Source: an uncultured Acetobacteroides sp. (lineage in GTDB: Bacteria; Bacteroidota; Bacteroidia; Bacteroidales; ZOR0009). Taken from it: 64,000 nucleotides of DNA. The translations under genes were made by a program, and so were the position numbers. The stretch spans positions 1,984,001 through 2,048,000 of the forward strand of contig NZ_OY782755.1 in NCBI RefSeq assembly GCF_963678165.1. The letters run 5' to 3'. Positions 1 to 8,004 of the stretch are shown here, in pieces (position 1 is the first letter of the stretch; each line of letters begins with the position of its first letter). Under the pieces are notes generated by a model. That model had not been told where the DNA came from. It searched no databases and saw only the letters and a program-made list of their open reading frames with translations.

Positions 1-140
1 GTAAGGTTTTCTCCTTTGCGAAAGAGTACCTGCGTTTTGCTGCTTCTGATTAGTTCAACCTCCTCTGTATTTAGCTTCTGAAAACAGGGGGCTTGTATGT
101 TGCAAACGTATTCGCTATCATTTTCTAGGATAGTTTTCAT
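1..140 (-). CDS. Crp/Fnr-family transcriptional regulator, N-terminal part (cut by window edge)
   Basis: Reading leftward from an ATG at 138-140, the frame stays open to the window edge, giving about 46 residues. They contain a Cys-x4-Cys-Phe motif followed by a leucine/glutamate-rich helix and a 'V-x-F-x-K-G-E-N' strand. This is the usual start of the cyclic-nucleotide-binding-like sensor domain of Crp/Fnr regulators. The effector domain and HTH lie outside the window. It diverges from the thioredoxin gene, and such regulators often control adjacent redox genes; that link is inferred. A TACCTTTA box on this strand (168-161) could be its -7 element, but no -33 partner is evident. Confidence 0.6.
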   Translation of the reverse strand, partial: MKTILENDSEYVCNIQAPCFQKLNTEEVELIRSSKTQVLFRKGENL

Positions 141-233
141 GACATGCTGCTTTTGTCCTGTAAAGGTAGAATAAATCAGTAAAATGGTTGATAAAGATCA
201 GTTCGTACATTGGCATATGCGAGTTTTTGCTTG

Positions 234-264
234 TTGATTGGGGGATGGCATTCTTGTATCTTTG
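234..264 (+). promoter_or_regulatory. Bacteroidota-type promoter for thioredoxin
   Basis: TTG at 234-236, a 20-nt spacer, then TATCTTTG at 257-264. This is an exact match to the phylum's TTG-N19/20-TAnnTTTG promoter. Transcription would start near 271, leaving a leader of about 70 nt before the ATG at 342. It also argues against any start codon upstream of 270. Confidence 0.65.
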
Positions 265-341
265 TTATACGATCGCCTTTTGAGGTTGTGAGTTGTAAAT
301 TGTTAGTTCTAAATGTAAGGCCATATTTATTAGGTGTGACA

Positions 342-641
342 ATGAAGGAGAATTTTAGTTCTATAATTCAATCAGACAGGCCAGTGCTGGTCGACTTTTT
401 TGCTGAATGGTGTAGCCCTTGCAAGATGCAGGCTCCCATTCTTAAGGAGGTTGCTGCCGAAATGGGTGATGCAGTTCGCATCATTAAAATTGATGTAGAC
501 AAAAATCCGCAGGTGGCTGCTGATTATCAAGTTCGGGGCGTTCCAACATTAATGATATTTAGAGAAGGCAAGGTGCTGTGGCGTCAATCTGGCGTGCAGT
601 CTAAACCGCAACTCGTATCAATATTAAGTAACTATAGGTAG
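342..641 (+). CDS. thioredoxin-family protein
   Basis: A 99-aa cytoplasmic thioredoxin fold: a 'VLVDFFAEWCSPC' active site with Cys24 and Cys27, a 'KIDVDKNPQVAADY' strand/helix, and the cis-proline motif 'GVPTLM'. The length is normal for a single-domain thioredoxin. The active site is WCSPC rather than the usual WCGPC; this change is tolerated in some family members and may shift the redox potential. The frame is open further upstream (to 210), but the extra residues are not thioredoxin-like and would cross the promoter, so ATG 342 was chosen. The next gene starts 3 nt after the stop, so the two are probably one transcript. Likely role: disulfide reduction, possibly in redox or sulfur homeostasis with the DUF302 partner (inference). 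Confidence 0.93.
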   Translation: MKENFSSIIQSDRPVLVDFFAEWCSPCKMQAPILKEVAAEMGDAVRIIKIDVDKNPQVAADYQVRGVPTLMIFREGKVLWRQSGVQSKPQLVSILSNYR

Positions 642-644
642 CTT

Positions 645-1040
645 ATGAACTATGCATTTCAGACAACCGTAAATGCCTCATTCGATAGAACTGTGCAGCT
701 TGCAGTTGAGGCATTAGAATCCGAAGGCTTTGGTATAGTATCACAACTGGATCTGGATAAGAAGTTTAAGAATGTTTTGGGAAAGGAGTTTAAGCGTTAC
801 ACCATCTTGGGCGCTTGTATGCCTTCGTATGCCTATCAGGCAGTATCTGAAGAAGAACTAATTGGGCTCCTCCTTCCTTGTAATTTGGTAGTTATCGAGA
901 GGGATGACGAATCTACACTAGTTGCTTCCATTAATCCGGAGGTTACGATGCAATCGGTCCAAAATTCTACGCTTATTCCTCTTGCTGCCGATGTTGCTGC
1001 TAAGCTGCAAAAGGTGATAAGTGTTTTAGGTCGCACTTAA
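645..1040 (+). CDS. DUF302 family protein
   Basis: A 131-aa soluble protein. The pattern matches DUF302: an N-terminal 'F-x-x-T-V-x-x-A-x-x-A-L-x-x-E-G-F' helix, then 'Y-x-I-L-G-A-C-x-P', then 'L-L-P-C-N-L-V-V'. The family is widespread in bacteria and its biochemical role is not firmly established. Two conserved cysteines (in GAC and LPC) would suit a redox or sulfur-carrier role. It sits directly behind thioredoxin, separated by 3 nt, and the pair ends at a strong terminator, so it is very likely co-expressed with the reductase. No signal peptide or membrane segment is seen. Confidence 0.85.
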   Translation: MNYAFQTTVNASFDRTVQLAVEALESEGFGIVSQLDLDKKFKNVLGKEFKRYTILGACMPSYAYQAVSEEELIGLLLPCNLVVIERDDESTLVASINPEVTMQSVQNSTLIPLAADVAAKLQKVISVLGRT

Positions 1041-1057
1041 TAGCGATTCTAATAGAG

Positions 1058-1092
1058 AAAAGGCTGATTCAATTTATGAATCAGCCTTTTTT
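1058..1092. terminator. bidirectional terminator
   Basis: A 14-bp perfect stem (AAAAGGCTGATTCA / TGAATCAGCCTTTT) with a 5-nt loop, and A and T runs on the two sides. It lies between two convergent genes, so it can serve the thioredoxin-DUF302 transcript and the permease. Confidence 0.85.
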
Positions 1093-1093
1093 C

Positions 1094-2551
1094 TTAGTCT
1101 TTTTTCTCGGCTTCCGCTTTTCTAATCTTAGAGTGCTTAATGCCGTAGGTGAAGTATATAATAAAACCTAATCCCATCCACACAAATAAACGAATCCAAG
1201 TAACAACAGGTAGCGATAGCATCATGGAAACGCATACCAAAATCCCCAAAATGGGAACAAGCGGAACAAGTGGTGTTCTGAATGTTCGAGGGGCATCTGG
1301 CATTCTTTTGCGCATTATGATGATACCAATGGAAACAAGAACAAAGGCAAACAGCGTACCTATACTTACCATGTGGCCGAGGTCTGATATGTTGACAAAT
1401 CCTGCCAGTAGGCTGGTAAATACTGCAAAAAACAGATTGTTCTTGTATGGCGTATGGAACTTAGGATGTACTGATGAAAATACCTTTGGAAGAAGCCCAT
1501 CCTTTGACATTGAGTAGAAGATACGCGATTGTCCGAGGAGCATTACCAGCATTACCGATGTAAAACCTGCTAGTATGGCGAAAATGATTGTTTGCTGTAA
1601 CCAAGCGTATGGTGTATTGGCAATGGCTACGGCAACAGGTGCCGCGCTTCCCTTAAAGTCGGTATAGTTGGCCAACCCTGTCATTACGTAAGCGAAGACT
1701 ATGTAGAGAATGGTGCTTATTATTAGTGAGCCAAGAATACCAATTGGCATATCCTTTTTCGGGTTTTTACTTTCCTGTGCGGCTGTCGAAACGGCATCGA
1801 AGCCTATGTATGCAAAGAAGACAACTGCCGCACCTCTAAGTATACCTGACCATCCAAAGTGTCCCCACTCTCCGGTGTTTTGTGGAATGTATGGGTGGTA
1901 GTTTTCGGGATTGATGTAGTTCCAGCCAACTGCAATGAATACGAGTACAACGGCTACCTTAAGGGCTACCAGCAGTGCATTCATAAAGGCAGACTCCTTC
2001 GTCCCCTTAATAAGCAGGAGCGATAGCGCGAAGACAATAAAAATGGCTGGGAGGTTAATGATTCCCGATATAACCGTTCCATCTGCCAGCGTCATCGAAT
2101 CGACAGGTGCATGGCTGATCTCATAGGGGAAGTTAATGCCAATGTTGCTGAGAAATTTAACAAGGTAGGACGACCAGCTAACCGATACTGTAGCTGCACC
2201 TAGCGCGTATTCGAGCACCAAGTCCCAGCCAATTATCCAAGCGACGACTTCTCCCATGGTAGCATAGGAGTACGTATAGGCGCTACCTGCAACAGGAATC
2301 ATCGACGCGAATTCGGCATAGCAGAGTGCGGCAAAGGTACATCCCACAGCAGCAATAATAAACGAAATGGTTACTGCTGGTCCCGCATTTTCCGCTGCTG
2401 CAATACCCGTTAAGGAGAATAAGCCAGCACCGATAATAGCACCAATACCCAACGCAACAAGATTAAAACCGTTGAGCGTACGTTTGAGGGCGTGATCGCC
2501 ACTTTCTTCCGATTCCTTTAGTAGGATGGAAAGGGGTTTTGTAAATTTCAT
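1094..2551 (-). CDS. APC-superfamily amino-acid permease (cationic amino acid transporter type)
   Basis: A 485-aa integral membrane protein with about 12-13 hydrophobic segments. The N-terminus carries the APC signature 'LGIGAIIGAGLFSLTGIAA' (first broken helix, substrate-binding GxG), followed by the 'YAEFASMIPVAGSAYTYSYATMGE' region typical of the CAT (cationic amino acid transporter/YfnA) subgroup. 'FFAYIGFDAVSTAAQE' in the sixth helix is also diagnostic. The length and the C-terminal cluster of helices fit CAT-type permeases. Predicted role: uptake or exchange of amino acids across the inner membrane; the exact substrate cannot be read from sequence. It is monocistronic, with its 3' end at the shared terminator. 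Confidence 0.9.
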   Translation of the reverse strand: MKFTKPLSILLKESEESGDHALKRTLNGFNLVALGIGAIIGAGLFSLTGIAAAENAGPAVTISFIIAAVGCTFAALCYAEFASMIPVAGSAYTYSYATMGEVVAWIIGWDLVLEYALGAATVSVSWSSYLVKFLSNIGINFPYEISHAPVDSMTLADGTVISGIINLPAIFIVFALSLLLIKGTKESAFMNALLVALKVAVVLVFIAVGWNYINPENYHPYIPQNTGEWGHFGWSGILRGAAVVFFAYIGFDAVSTAAQESKNPKKDMPIGILGSLIISTILYIVFAYVMTGLANYTDFKGSAAPVAVAIANTPYAWLQQTIIFAILAGFTSVMLVMLLGQSRIFYSMSKDGLLPKVFSSVHPKFHTPYKNNLFFAVFTSLLAGFVNISDLGHMVSIGTLFAFVLVSIGIIIMRKRMPDAPRTFRTPLVPLVPILGILVCVSMMLSLPVVTWIRLFVWMGLGFIIYFTYGIKHSKIRKAEAEKKD

Positions 2552-3472
2552 AAGCTAGGATATCAATATTGGGTTAGTGCAATTTATTAAATCTAGGGCG
2601 ATTAATTACAATAGGTTGTAATGTAGATTCTGAGAGAATGAGTGAAAAATTCTTTTATGGGTATATTTTATTCTTTTTTGAAATGTTTTGCTGCCAATTT
2701 GTAGCATGCTTATGTTAAAAGTCTCTTACAACCTTTTGAATTGTAATCCTGTTAAAGATGATTAATGTTCGAAAAACATGTGATTTGTATGACTAAAGCT
2801 TGTGTGGTGGGAGTGTTTCTTTTCGAATTTCGAGAACAGGTGATGCCGCCTATCGCCTGAAATATATGTGAATAGTCGAACTTGATGGACGTTTATACCC
2901 GTTACTGCTATTGCGGTTATAAATCATTAATGTAACGTATTCCTGAATCGGGCGTCTTAAAGGTGAATTCGGTTTAAACGATGAAGGAGCCTAAAAGGCA
3001 AATTCTGGGTTTAAGGTGTAAGCGAGTAACAACTAATAAATGTAAGGTCATGAGTGCGATTATTACTTTCTCGGTTTTAGCCTTAATGCTCGTGTCGATA
3101 ATCGTTAAGGCAAAGGTGCTTATAAACGAAGCAAAGGGTATGAAGCGTAAGCAGAATCTTGTATAGGAGCCGTAGATCTAGGGTTTTGTTGTAGGTGTCT
3201 TTTCCTGTCGGAGTCTTTGTTGCTATAGCCGCAGGTTGCCTTACAGACAATCCTATCGTATTCTTAGATAAAGAGGCGAGAAGTACGTTTTTACCTTGAA
3301 ATTACTGTTAATTATCGGATGGTTTCGATTCTGTGGAGGTTTGTTGCATTACAAATTGTTATCAAATTAAAGTGTTGAGGTGAAAATTATTACAGCGCAT
3401 TTTTTCAGGTTTTGATTATTGTTAAGTACGATTTTGGCATTATTAAAGATTATTAATCCATTGAAACTGTGG
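2552..3472. other. long AT-rich intergenic region
   Basis: About 900 nt between divergently oriented genes. Apart from one weak small ORF (2981-3166), nothing coding was found on either strand. No repeat array or strong hairpin was recognised. Confidence 0.5.
2981..3166 (+). CDS. possible small membrane protein, unknown
   Basis: A 61-aa frame opening with ATG. A very basic N-terminus (about residues 1-22) is followed by one hydrophobic segment (about 24-44, rich in I, L, V, A and M) and a lysine-rich tail, the layout of a single-pass membrane protein. No promoter matching TAnnTTTG was found close upstream and no homologue is recognised. It could be chance. Confidence 0.25.
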   Translation: MKEPKRQILGLRCKRVTTNKCKVMSAIITFSVLALMLVSIIVKAKVLINEAKGMKRKQNLV

Positions 3473-3502
3473 TTTGAGATTGAAATAAAACCTGTTTCTT
3501 TG
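3473..3502 (+). promoter_or_regulatory. candidate promoter of the 3619 gene
   Basis: TTTG at 3473-3476, an 18-nt spacer, then TTTCTTTG at 3495-3502. One mismatch to TAnnTTTG. The leader would be about 110 nt. The stretch CTGTTTCTTTGC recurs exactly at 4358-4369, upstream of the gene at 4424. Confidence 0.4.
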
Positions 3503-3618
3503 CATTGCAATGTAAAACTAAAAGCGTTGCAAAATCTACCGAAATGTTACTTTCTAGTGTAAAAAGGGAATGTTTCTAGTTTGGGTTTACAAGCGATAAA
3601 TTTTTAAGGGGAAATGCT

Positions 3619-3993
3619 ATGAGAAAGGTTGTTTTTTTAGTTTCTGCAATTGTTATGCTTTTAGGCTATTCGGCTAGTGCAAGCAGCAACGTACTTGAAG
3701 GCCAATTAGTCCGTCAAACATTGTTGGAAAACGACGTTAAAGCCTTAATGTCAACTAGCGAAGAAGGCCAATCATTACCTCTTCGTATCGTTTACCAAAG
3801 CGAAGCACAGAATACCATGCAGGTTTTCGATCCAACCCAAGAAAATTTGGTTATCGTAAAAGACGTAAAAGTTGAAGTTATTGACGATATGCTAACAGCA
3901 ACCGTTCAACTTAACGTGAATGGAAAGCAAGGCGTAAGCCGGGTGTTCGTTAAGAGCAACGTAAAGGCTCCTTGGACGCTTTCCGCTTTATAG
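3619..3993 (+). CDS. small exported protein, unknown function
   Basis: A 124-aa protein with a classical signal peptide: 'MRKVVF', a hydrophobic core, and an 'ASA' cleavage site near residue 22. The mature part of about 100 residues alternates polar and hydrophobic positions and is probably beta-rich. It has no cysteines or recognisable catalytic motif. It is preceded by a long AT-rich leader and followed by a strong terminator, so it is monocistronic. A strong terminator and small exported product could mean a well-expressed periplasmic or surface protein, but no function is assigned. Confidence 0.75.
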   Translation: MRKVVFLVSAIVMLLGYSASASSNVLEGQLVRQTLLENDVKALMSTSEEGQSLPLRIVYQSEAQNTMQVFDPTQENLVIVKDVKVEVIDDMLTATVQLNVNGKQGVSRVFVKSNVKAPWTLSAL

Positions 3994-4073
3994 ATTTGGG
4001 AATACAAGTTTCCTCAGCAGTATTGTTGGGAGAGGCCTATTCATAATAGATTTGTTTGTAGTAGTTTGTAGGG

Positions 4074-4106
4074 TAGGGACCTCGGGAGAGGTCCCTATTC
4101 TTTTAT
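4074..4106 (+). terminator. rho-independent terminator
   Basis: The stem TAGGGACCTC/GAGGTCCCTA with a short GGGA-type loop is followed by TTCTTTTA. It lies 80 nt after the stop of the 3619 gene. Confidence 0.75.
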
Positions 4107-4423
4107 ACCCTATCCACCTCCTTCTACATTTGCGCTATGGCCGCACTCTACTCGGCCTGCATGATGCTTGCGCTCATCTCCCGTTTTCCTTTAGCTCCCG
4201 CTACCGTCCCATTTCTCCCTTCTCGTAAGCTTTACTTTTTGTTTTTCGAAGTGAACCTTTCTGACTGATTTAAACTCGATTACGGTTAAAGTGTAGGGAT
4301 TCGGATGTCCGTAAGCGCTATTTAATGGATCGCTGCTGTACGATCATGCCGAAGGGCTGTTTCTTTGCGCCACTCGATACTTCGAGGTAAAGATTGAAAT
4401 CAACCCACCCGAAATTGTATAGA
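4107..4423. other. intergenic, with candidate promoter at 4360-4367
   Basis: No gene was found. TTTCTTTG at 4360-4367 sits in the same 12-nt context (CTGTTTCTTTGC) as the promoter box of the 3619 gene. Just before it, GCCGAAGGGCT (4349-4358) resembles the GAAG-loop palindromes of the REP cluster near 14 kb. Confidence 0.35.
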
Positions 4424-5242
4424 ATGAACGTACTCCTTAGGCTCGCTGCTGCACTTTTCGCGATCGCCTTCTGCTCCAGCTGCGACATGATCGAATACCA
4501 TCCCTACGATGTCTCGCTCTGCCGAAAATACTCCAGCATCAACAGCAAGAACATCCAACGAATCGTAGCTTCAGCAGCCGCCAGCTCCGACGACACCATC
4601 CGGTTCGCCTTAATGGGCGATACTCAACGCTCGTACGACGAAACCAACGCCTTCGTAAGGGCAATCAACAGGCGCAGCGGCATCGACTTTGTCGTGCACG
4701 GCGGCGATATCGCCGACTTCGGCATGACCAAGGAGTACGTATGGATGCACGACATCCTGAAAAAGCTCAAGGTGCCCTACGTTGCCGTCATTGGCAACCA
4801 CGACATCCTCGGCCATGGTAAGGAGGTGTACCGCTCCATCTACGGCGACTACAACTTCTCCTTTGTCTTCAAGCAAACCAAGTTCCTCTTCCTCAATACC
4901 AACGCGCTGGAGTTCGACTACTCCACGCCAATCCCCGACTACGGCTTCATCCTCAAGGAACTCGGCCGTACCGACCAGAGCTACGCCTACACCATCCCCG
5001 TAATGCACGTCGAGCCCTTCGACCTGGAGTTCAACAACAACACCGCTAGCTACTTCGAGAGCCTGCTGCTGAAGTTCCCCAACCCGCTATTCTGCCTTCA
5101 CGCCCACGCCCATTCGCTGATGAAGTCCGACTTCTTCAACGACGGCCTCATCTACTACGGCTGCGACGATATCCAAGACCGCAGCTACATGCTCTTCACC
5201 CTCGTCAGGGGGACTTACACCTACGAGGTCGTTCATTTCTAA
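4424..5242 (+). CDS. calcineurin-like metallophosphoesterase, lipoprotein
   Basis: A 272-aa protein starting at ATG 4424. The longer open frame begins with TTG and hides the signal sequence. A hydrophobic leader ends in 'FCSSC', a probable lipobox with lipidated Cys near residue 20. The metal-binding motifs appear in order: 'GDTQ' (D-x-x/H variant), 'GGDIADFG' (GDxxD), 'GNHD', and a distal His cluster 'HAHAHS' in place of GHxH. This is a dinuclear-metal phosphoesterase fold facing the periplasm or surface; the substrate is unknown. The first motif has Gln where the family usually has His. The next gene follows 12 nt later. Codons are notably C-ending, and GC is higher than in neighbours to the left. 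Confidence 0.85.
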   Translation: MNVLLRLAAALFAIAFCSSCDMIEYHPYDVSLCRKYSSINSKNIQRIVASAAASSDDTIRFALMGDTQRSYDETNAFVRAINRRSGIDFVVHGGDIADFGMTKEYVWMHDILKKLKVPYVAVIGNHDILGHGKEVYRSIYGDYNFSFVFKQTKFLFLNTNALEFDYSTPIPDYGFILKELGRTDQSYAYTIPVMHVEPFDLEFNNNTASYFESLLLKFPNPLFCLHAHAHSLMKSDFFNDGLIYYGCDDIQDRSYMLFTLVRGTYTYEVVHF

Positions 5243-5254
5243 TCCAACCGTACC

Positions 5255-5869
5255 ATGCGAAAAATTCTACTAACCATCGTTACGCTAGCGGTAGGCCTGT
5301 CGGCCGCCGGACAAATCGACAAGGACCTCAAGCAGGAGTACGTTTCGGCCTGGAGCAAGCTCATCCCAACCCACCTAAAGCTGCAGTACGCTGGCGATAT
5401 GGGCACCCTCTCCGCGGGGCCTGGCTGGGATTACGGCAGCCACCGCACCTGGGAGACCAACCTCTTCGTGGGCTTCCTCCGCTCAACCAGCCAAAGCCCC
5501 ACCCACCTCACCGTCACCCTGAAGCAGGCCTACAAGCCCTTCCACCTCAGCCTCGGCCAGCGCTGCAGCATCGAGCCCATCACCGGCGGCATCTACATGA
5601 CCAAGCTCTTCGGGCAGTACTTCTGGGAGAAGCTGCCCGACCGCTATCCCAACGGCTACTACTTCTGGGCGCTCAACACCCGTTTCAACGTATTTCTCGG
5701 GCAAAGCGTAACCTATAGGTTCTCGAAGTACCTCGATGGCGACTCCTTCTCCCTCTTCTACGAGTTCAACACCAACGACCTCTACATCATCTCCGCCGTC
5801 AAGAACCGCTACCTCGGGCTCCGCGACATCATCAACCTCTCCTTTGGCGCCAAGTTCACCTTCCTCTAG
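5255..5869 (+). CDS. exported protein, probable outer-membrane beta-barrel
   Basis: A 204-aa protein with a signal peptide ending 'LSAAGQ' near residue 20. The rest alternates aromatic and polar residues in short strands (for example 'SVTYRFSKYL' and 'LSFGAKFTFL') and ends in a C-terminal phenylalanine-rich strand with 'FTFL', as expected for a small outer-membrane barrel. It lies 12 nt after the metallophosphoesterase and is probably co-transcribed with it. It shares that gene's unusual GC-rich, C-ending codon use. The specific family is not recognised. Confidence 0.65.
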   Translation: MRKILLTIVTLAVGLSAAGQIDKDLKQEYVSAWSKLIPTHLKLQYAGDMGTLSAGPGWDYGSHRTWETNLFVGFLRSTSQSPTHLTVTLKQAYKPFHLSLGQRCSIEPITGGIYMTKLFGQYFWEKLPDRYPNGYYFWALNTRFNVFLGQSVTYRFSKYLDGDSFSLFYEFNTNDLYIISAVKNRYLGLRDIINLSFGAKFTFL

Positions 5870-6396
5870 CCCGAAGGGGGAGGAGCTGGGGATTTCGCTT
5901 TTACAATCAAAAAAAAACGATTATTAGAAGAATTACCAACCAACGGCGGACAGGCTTACTGGTGCAGAATAACGTACCCCGTAAATACCATGGCGCAGCC
6001 ATACCAGACTGGCACGAATTCTGTTCGAGTGAGCGGAGCTGCTACTACGCCAATTAGCGCAACAGCGATGAAAGGACTAGAAGCAATCATTTGAGATGGT
6101 GACATCCCACCGCGACCGAGCGAGTTAATTTGTGCCAAGGGTTTTTGGTCCTTTTTGCCCTACAAAAAGGACAGATAAGAAGTTGAAATTCTCTTTATTG
6201 AGTTCTAGCCTCTGCTAAATACGGTGTCTGTATTTTTTTAAGCGAAACGAGTATGAATGCAGTAATTCACCAAAAAGTTGATGAACGACTGCGATGCGAG
6301 TTGCATGTGACCATTAAAAAGACAATTACTTTCACATGAATTTCTTCGGGGATCTTCCTGCCTACCCTAGCATCCCCTCTATTTTTCTACCGGCGC
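5870..6396. other. intergenic with hairpin; no confident gene
   Basis: A hairpin at 6148-6172 has the perfect 10-bp stem GTCCTTTTTG/CAAAAAGGAC. Both strands are open across about 5950-6130. The minus frame (5956-6138, 60 aa, two hydrophobic stretches) begins with TTG and has no promoter, so it is not called. A 28-codon ATG frame at 6252-6338 is likewise unsupported. The segment could be a decayed gene. Confidence 0.35.
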
Positions 6397-6427
6397 TTGC
6401 TCGTTTTAGCTCTAATTTATACCTTTA
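6397..6427 (+). promoter_or_regulatory. promoter of the 6470 gene
   Basis: TTG at 6397-6399, a 20-nt spacer, then TACCTTTA at 6420-6427, one base from TAnnTTTG. The predicted leader is about 37 nt. Confidence 0.5.
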
Positions 6428-6469
6428 GCCCAAGCACGTAAGTCGCACACCCAATAAAACCTAACCTGT

Positions 6470-7213
6470 ATGGCCAGCACCTCCGAAACCGGGCACGCCA
6501 AAAACGTCGACAACCTAGGCCTGCTCAACGTCCACATCGCCAGCTATGGCGCCAAGTACAACCCCAGCAACCCCGCCATTGCCTATTCCGCCCTCGTACA
6601 GCTCGAGGCCGACGCCCGCCAAGCCGTCGACGGCGTTAGCCTAGCCGTAGCCCGCTTTCAGCATGCCGCCGCCAGCCGCGATGCCGCCTTTCGCGAGCTA
6701 CTCCCCACCACCACCCGCGCCATCAACACCCTGAAGGCCTCCACCACCTCCAGCCATACCGTTGCCAACGCCAAAACCATCGTGCGCCGCCTCCGGGGCA
6801 AGCGCGCCAAACCCATAGCCACCAAGGCTGCCGATGCCGCCATCCCCGATACCCCTCAACCCCAGCATCACTCCGTATCGCACCTCAGCTTCAGCAGCCG
6901 GGCCGACAGCTTCGACGAGCTTATCTCCCTGCTCGCCTCCATCCCCGAGTACAGCCCCAACGAGCAGGCCCTTACGCTGGACGCCCTCCGCGCCATTCTC
7001 CAACGGCTGCGCAGCAGCATCGATGCCTGCAACAGCGCCGCCGCCTACCTCTCCGCCGCCCGCAGCACCCGCAACCGGCTGCTCTACGATCCCAGCACCG
7101 GCGTGCTCGCCGCCGCCAAGGCTGCCAAAGCCTACATTCGCGCCCTGTTCGGAGGCACCAGCCCCGAGTTCAAGGAGGCAAGCAAGGTGAAGTTTAAGCT
7201 GCTCCTTCGTTAA
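6470..7213 (+). CDS. helical protein of a Bacteroidota-restricted uncharacterised family
   Basis: A 247-aa, alanine-rich, largely helical soluble protein without signal peptide. An N-terminal 'YGAKYNPSNP' motif, long Ala-rich helices (about 55-120 and 170-225), and a C-terminal 'FGGTSPEFKEASKVKFKL' match a family I have seen repeatedly in Bacteroidota genomes as 'hypothetical protein' (recalled pattern, not a search). No function is known. It is monocistronic with its own promoter. GC and C-ending codons are extreme for this window, matching the genes at 4424 and 5255. A 21-nt repeat array begins 136 nt after the stop. Confidence 0.75.
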   Translation: MASTSETGHAKNVDNLGLLNVHIASYGAKYNPSNPAIAYSALVQLEADARQAVDGVSLAVARFQHAAASRDAAFRELLPTTTRAINTLKASTTSSHTVANAKTIVRRLRGKRAKPIATKAADAAIPDTPQPQHHSVSHLSFSSRADSFDELISLLASIPEYSPNEQALTLDALRAILQRLRSSIDACNSAAAYLSAARSTRNRLLYDPSTGVLAAAKAAKAYIRALFGGTSPEFKEASKVKFKLLLR

Positions 7214-7349
7214 CCCCCAGCATTAGCCCGCATTCTTCCCTCTTTGAGGGGCTGATGACGGCCAATGCTCCTCGATTCCTCGGCAGCGCCCGCTGTAGGA
7301 GCCTCTTCAGCCAAGGAAATGCCTTTTCCCCCTTATGGTGTAAGCCTCT

Positions 7350-7748
7350 GCATTAAGGTAATCGCTGTATGCTTTGGGATAGTAGCCATTAGCATTTAGA
7401 TAATAGGCTTATGCATTTGGATAATGAAGACTTGCTTTTAGATAATAGGCTTATGCATTTAGATAATGAAGACCTGCTTGGGGATAATAGCTTTATGCAT
7501 TTGGATAATGAAGATCAGCTCTGGGATAATAGCCTTATGCATTTGGATAATGAAGGGCTGCTTCGGGATAATAGACTTTTGCATTTAGATAATAGAGACC
7601 TGCTTGGGGATAATTGCTTTATGTATTTAGATAATGAAGACTTGCTCTGAGATAATAGCTTTATGCATTTAGATAATAAAGACCTGCTATAGGATAATAA
7701 CCTTATGCATTTAGATAATGAAGATATGCTTTAGGATAAAGAGCTTCC
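7350..7748. repeat. 21-nt tandem array A (about 19 units, GATAAT core)
   Basis: Nineteen successive 21-nt units without a single indel. Each carries a GATAAT-like core (16-17 exact), begins GC(A/T)T, and is otherwise variable. Two unit types alternate, one with 'GATAATGAAGAC' and one with 'GGGATAATAG..TTAT', giving a 42-nt higher-order period. The outer units are the most diverged (for example GGTAAT at 7350-7370 and GGATAA near 7735). It lies between the convergent gene ends at 7213 and 8005. Because 21 is a multiple of 3, one frame stays open for 79 codons (7411-7650) with a heptad-like peptide; I do not call this a gene. Confidence 0.95.
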
Positions 7749-7935
7749 GCTCTCCGCTATTATCTTACCCTGCCTCTACCTATTTCAGCATGGTGGAGTA
7801 GGGGATCGGCCGTGCACTCATATATTGGGGGTTGCTTCTTTGTGCACGCTATCTTCCCGTGCAATTTTGCTTATGTTCTCTTGCCAACGCCAGCCTTGCT
7901 GTCAGAGGCTGCATTTGCCAGCTGTACCCTGCCAA

Positions 7936-7979
7936 AACGGTTAAGGGAGCGGCAATGCTTTACCGCTCCCTTAACCGTT
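7936..7979. terminator. strong hairpin terminator (ferritin 3' side)
   Basis: A perfect 17-bp stem (AACGGTTAAGGGAGCGG and its complement) with a 10-nt loop, 25 nt past the ferritin stop. On the minus strand it is followed by TTTTGG. Confidence 0.7.
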
Positions 7980-8004
7980 GTTCTGTTGCGCATGGCACCT
8001 GCCG

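Noticed and set aside
5956-6138. 60-aa minus-strand membrane-like protein
   Set aside because: TTG start, no promoter, and the opposite strand is equally open; left as undetermined.
6252-6338. 28-codon ATG frame
   Set aside because: No promoter at a suitable distance and no recognisable peptide.
7411-7650. 79-codon open frame inside array A
   Set aside because: It exists because the 21-nt unit lacks stops; no promoter, and variation is not concentrated at third codon positions.
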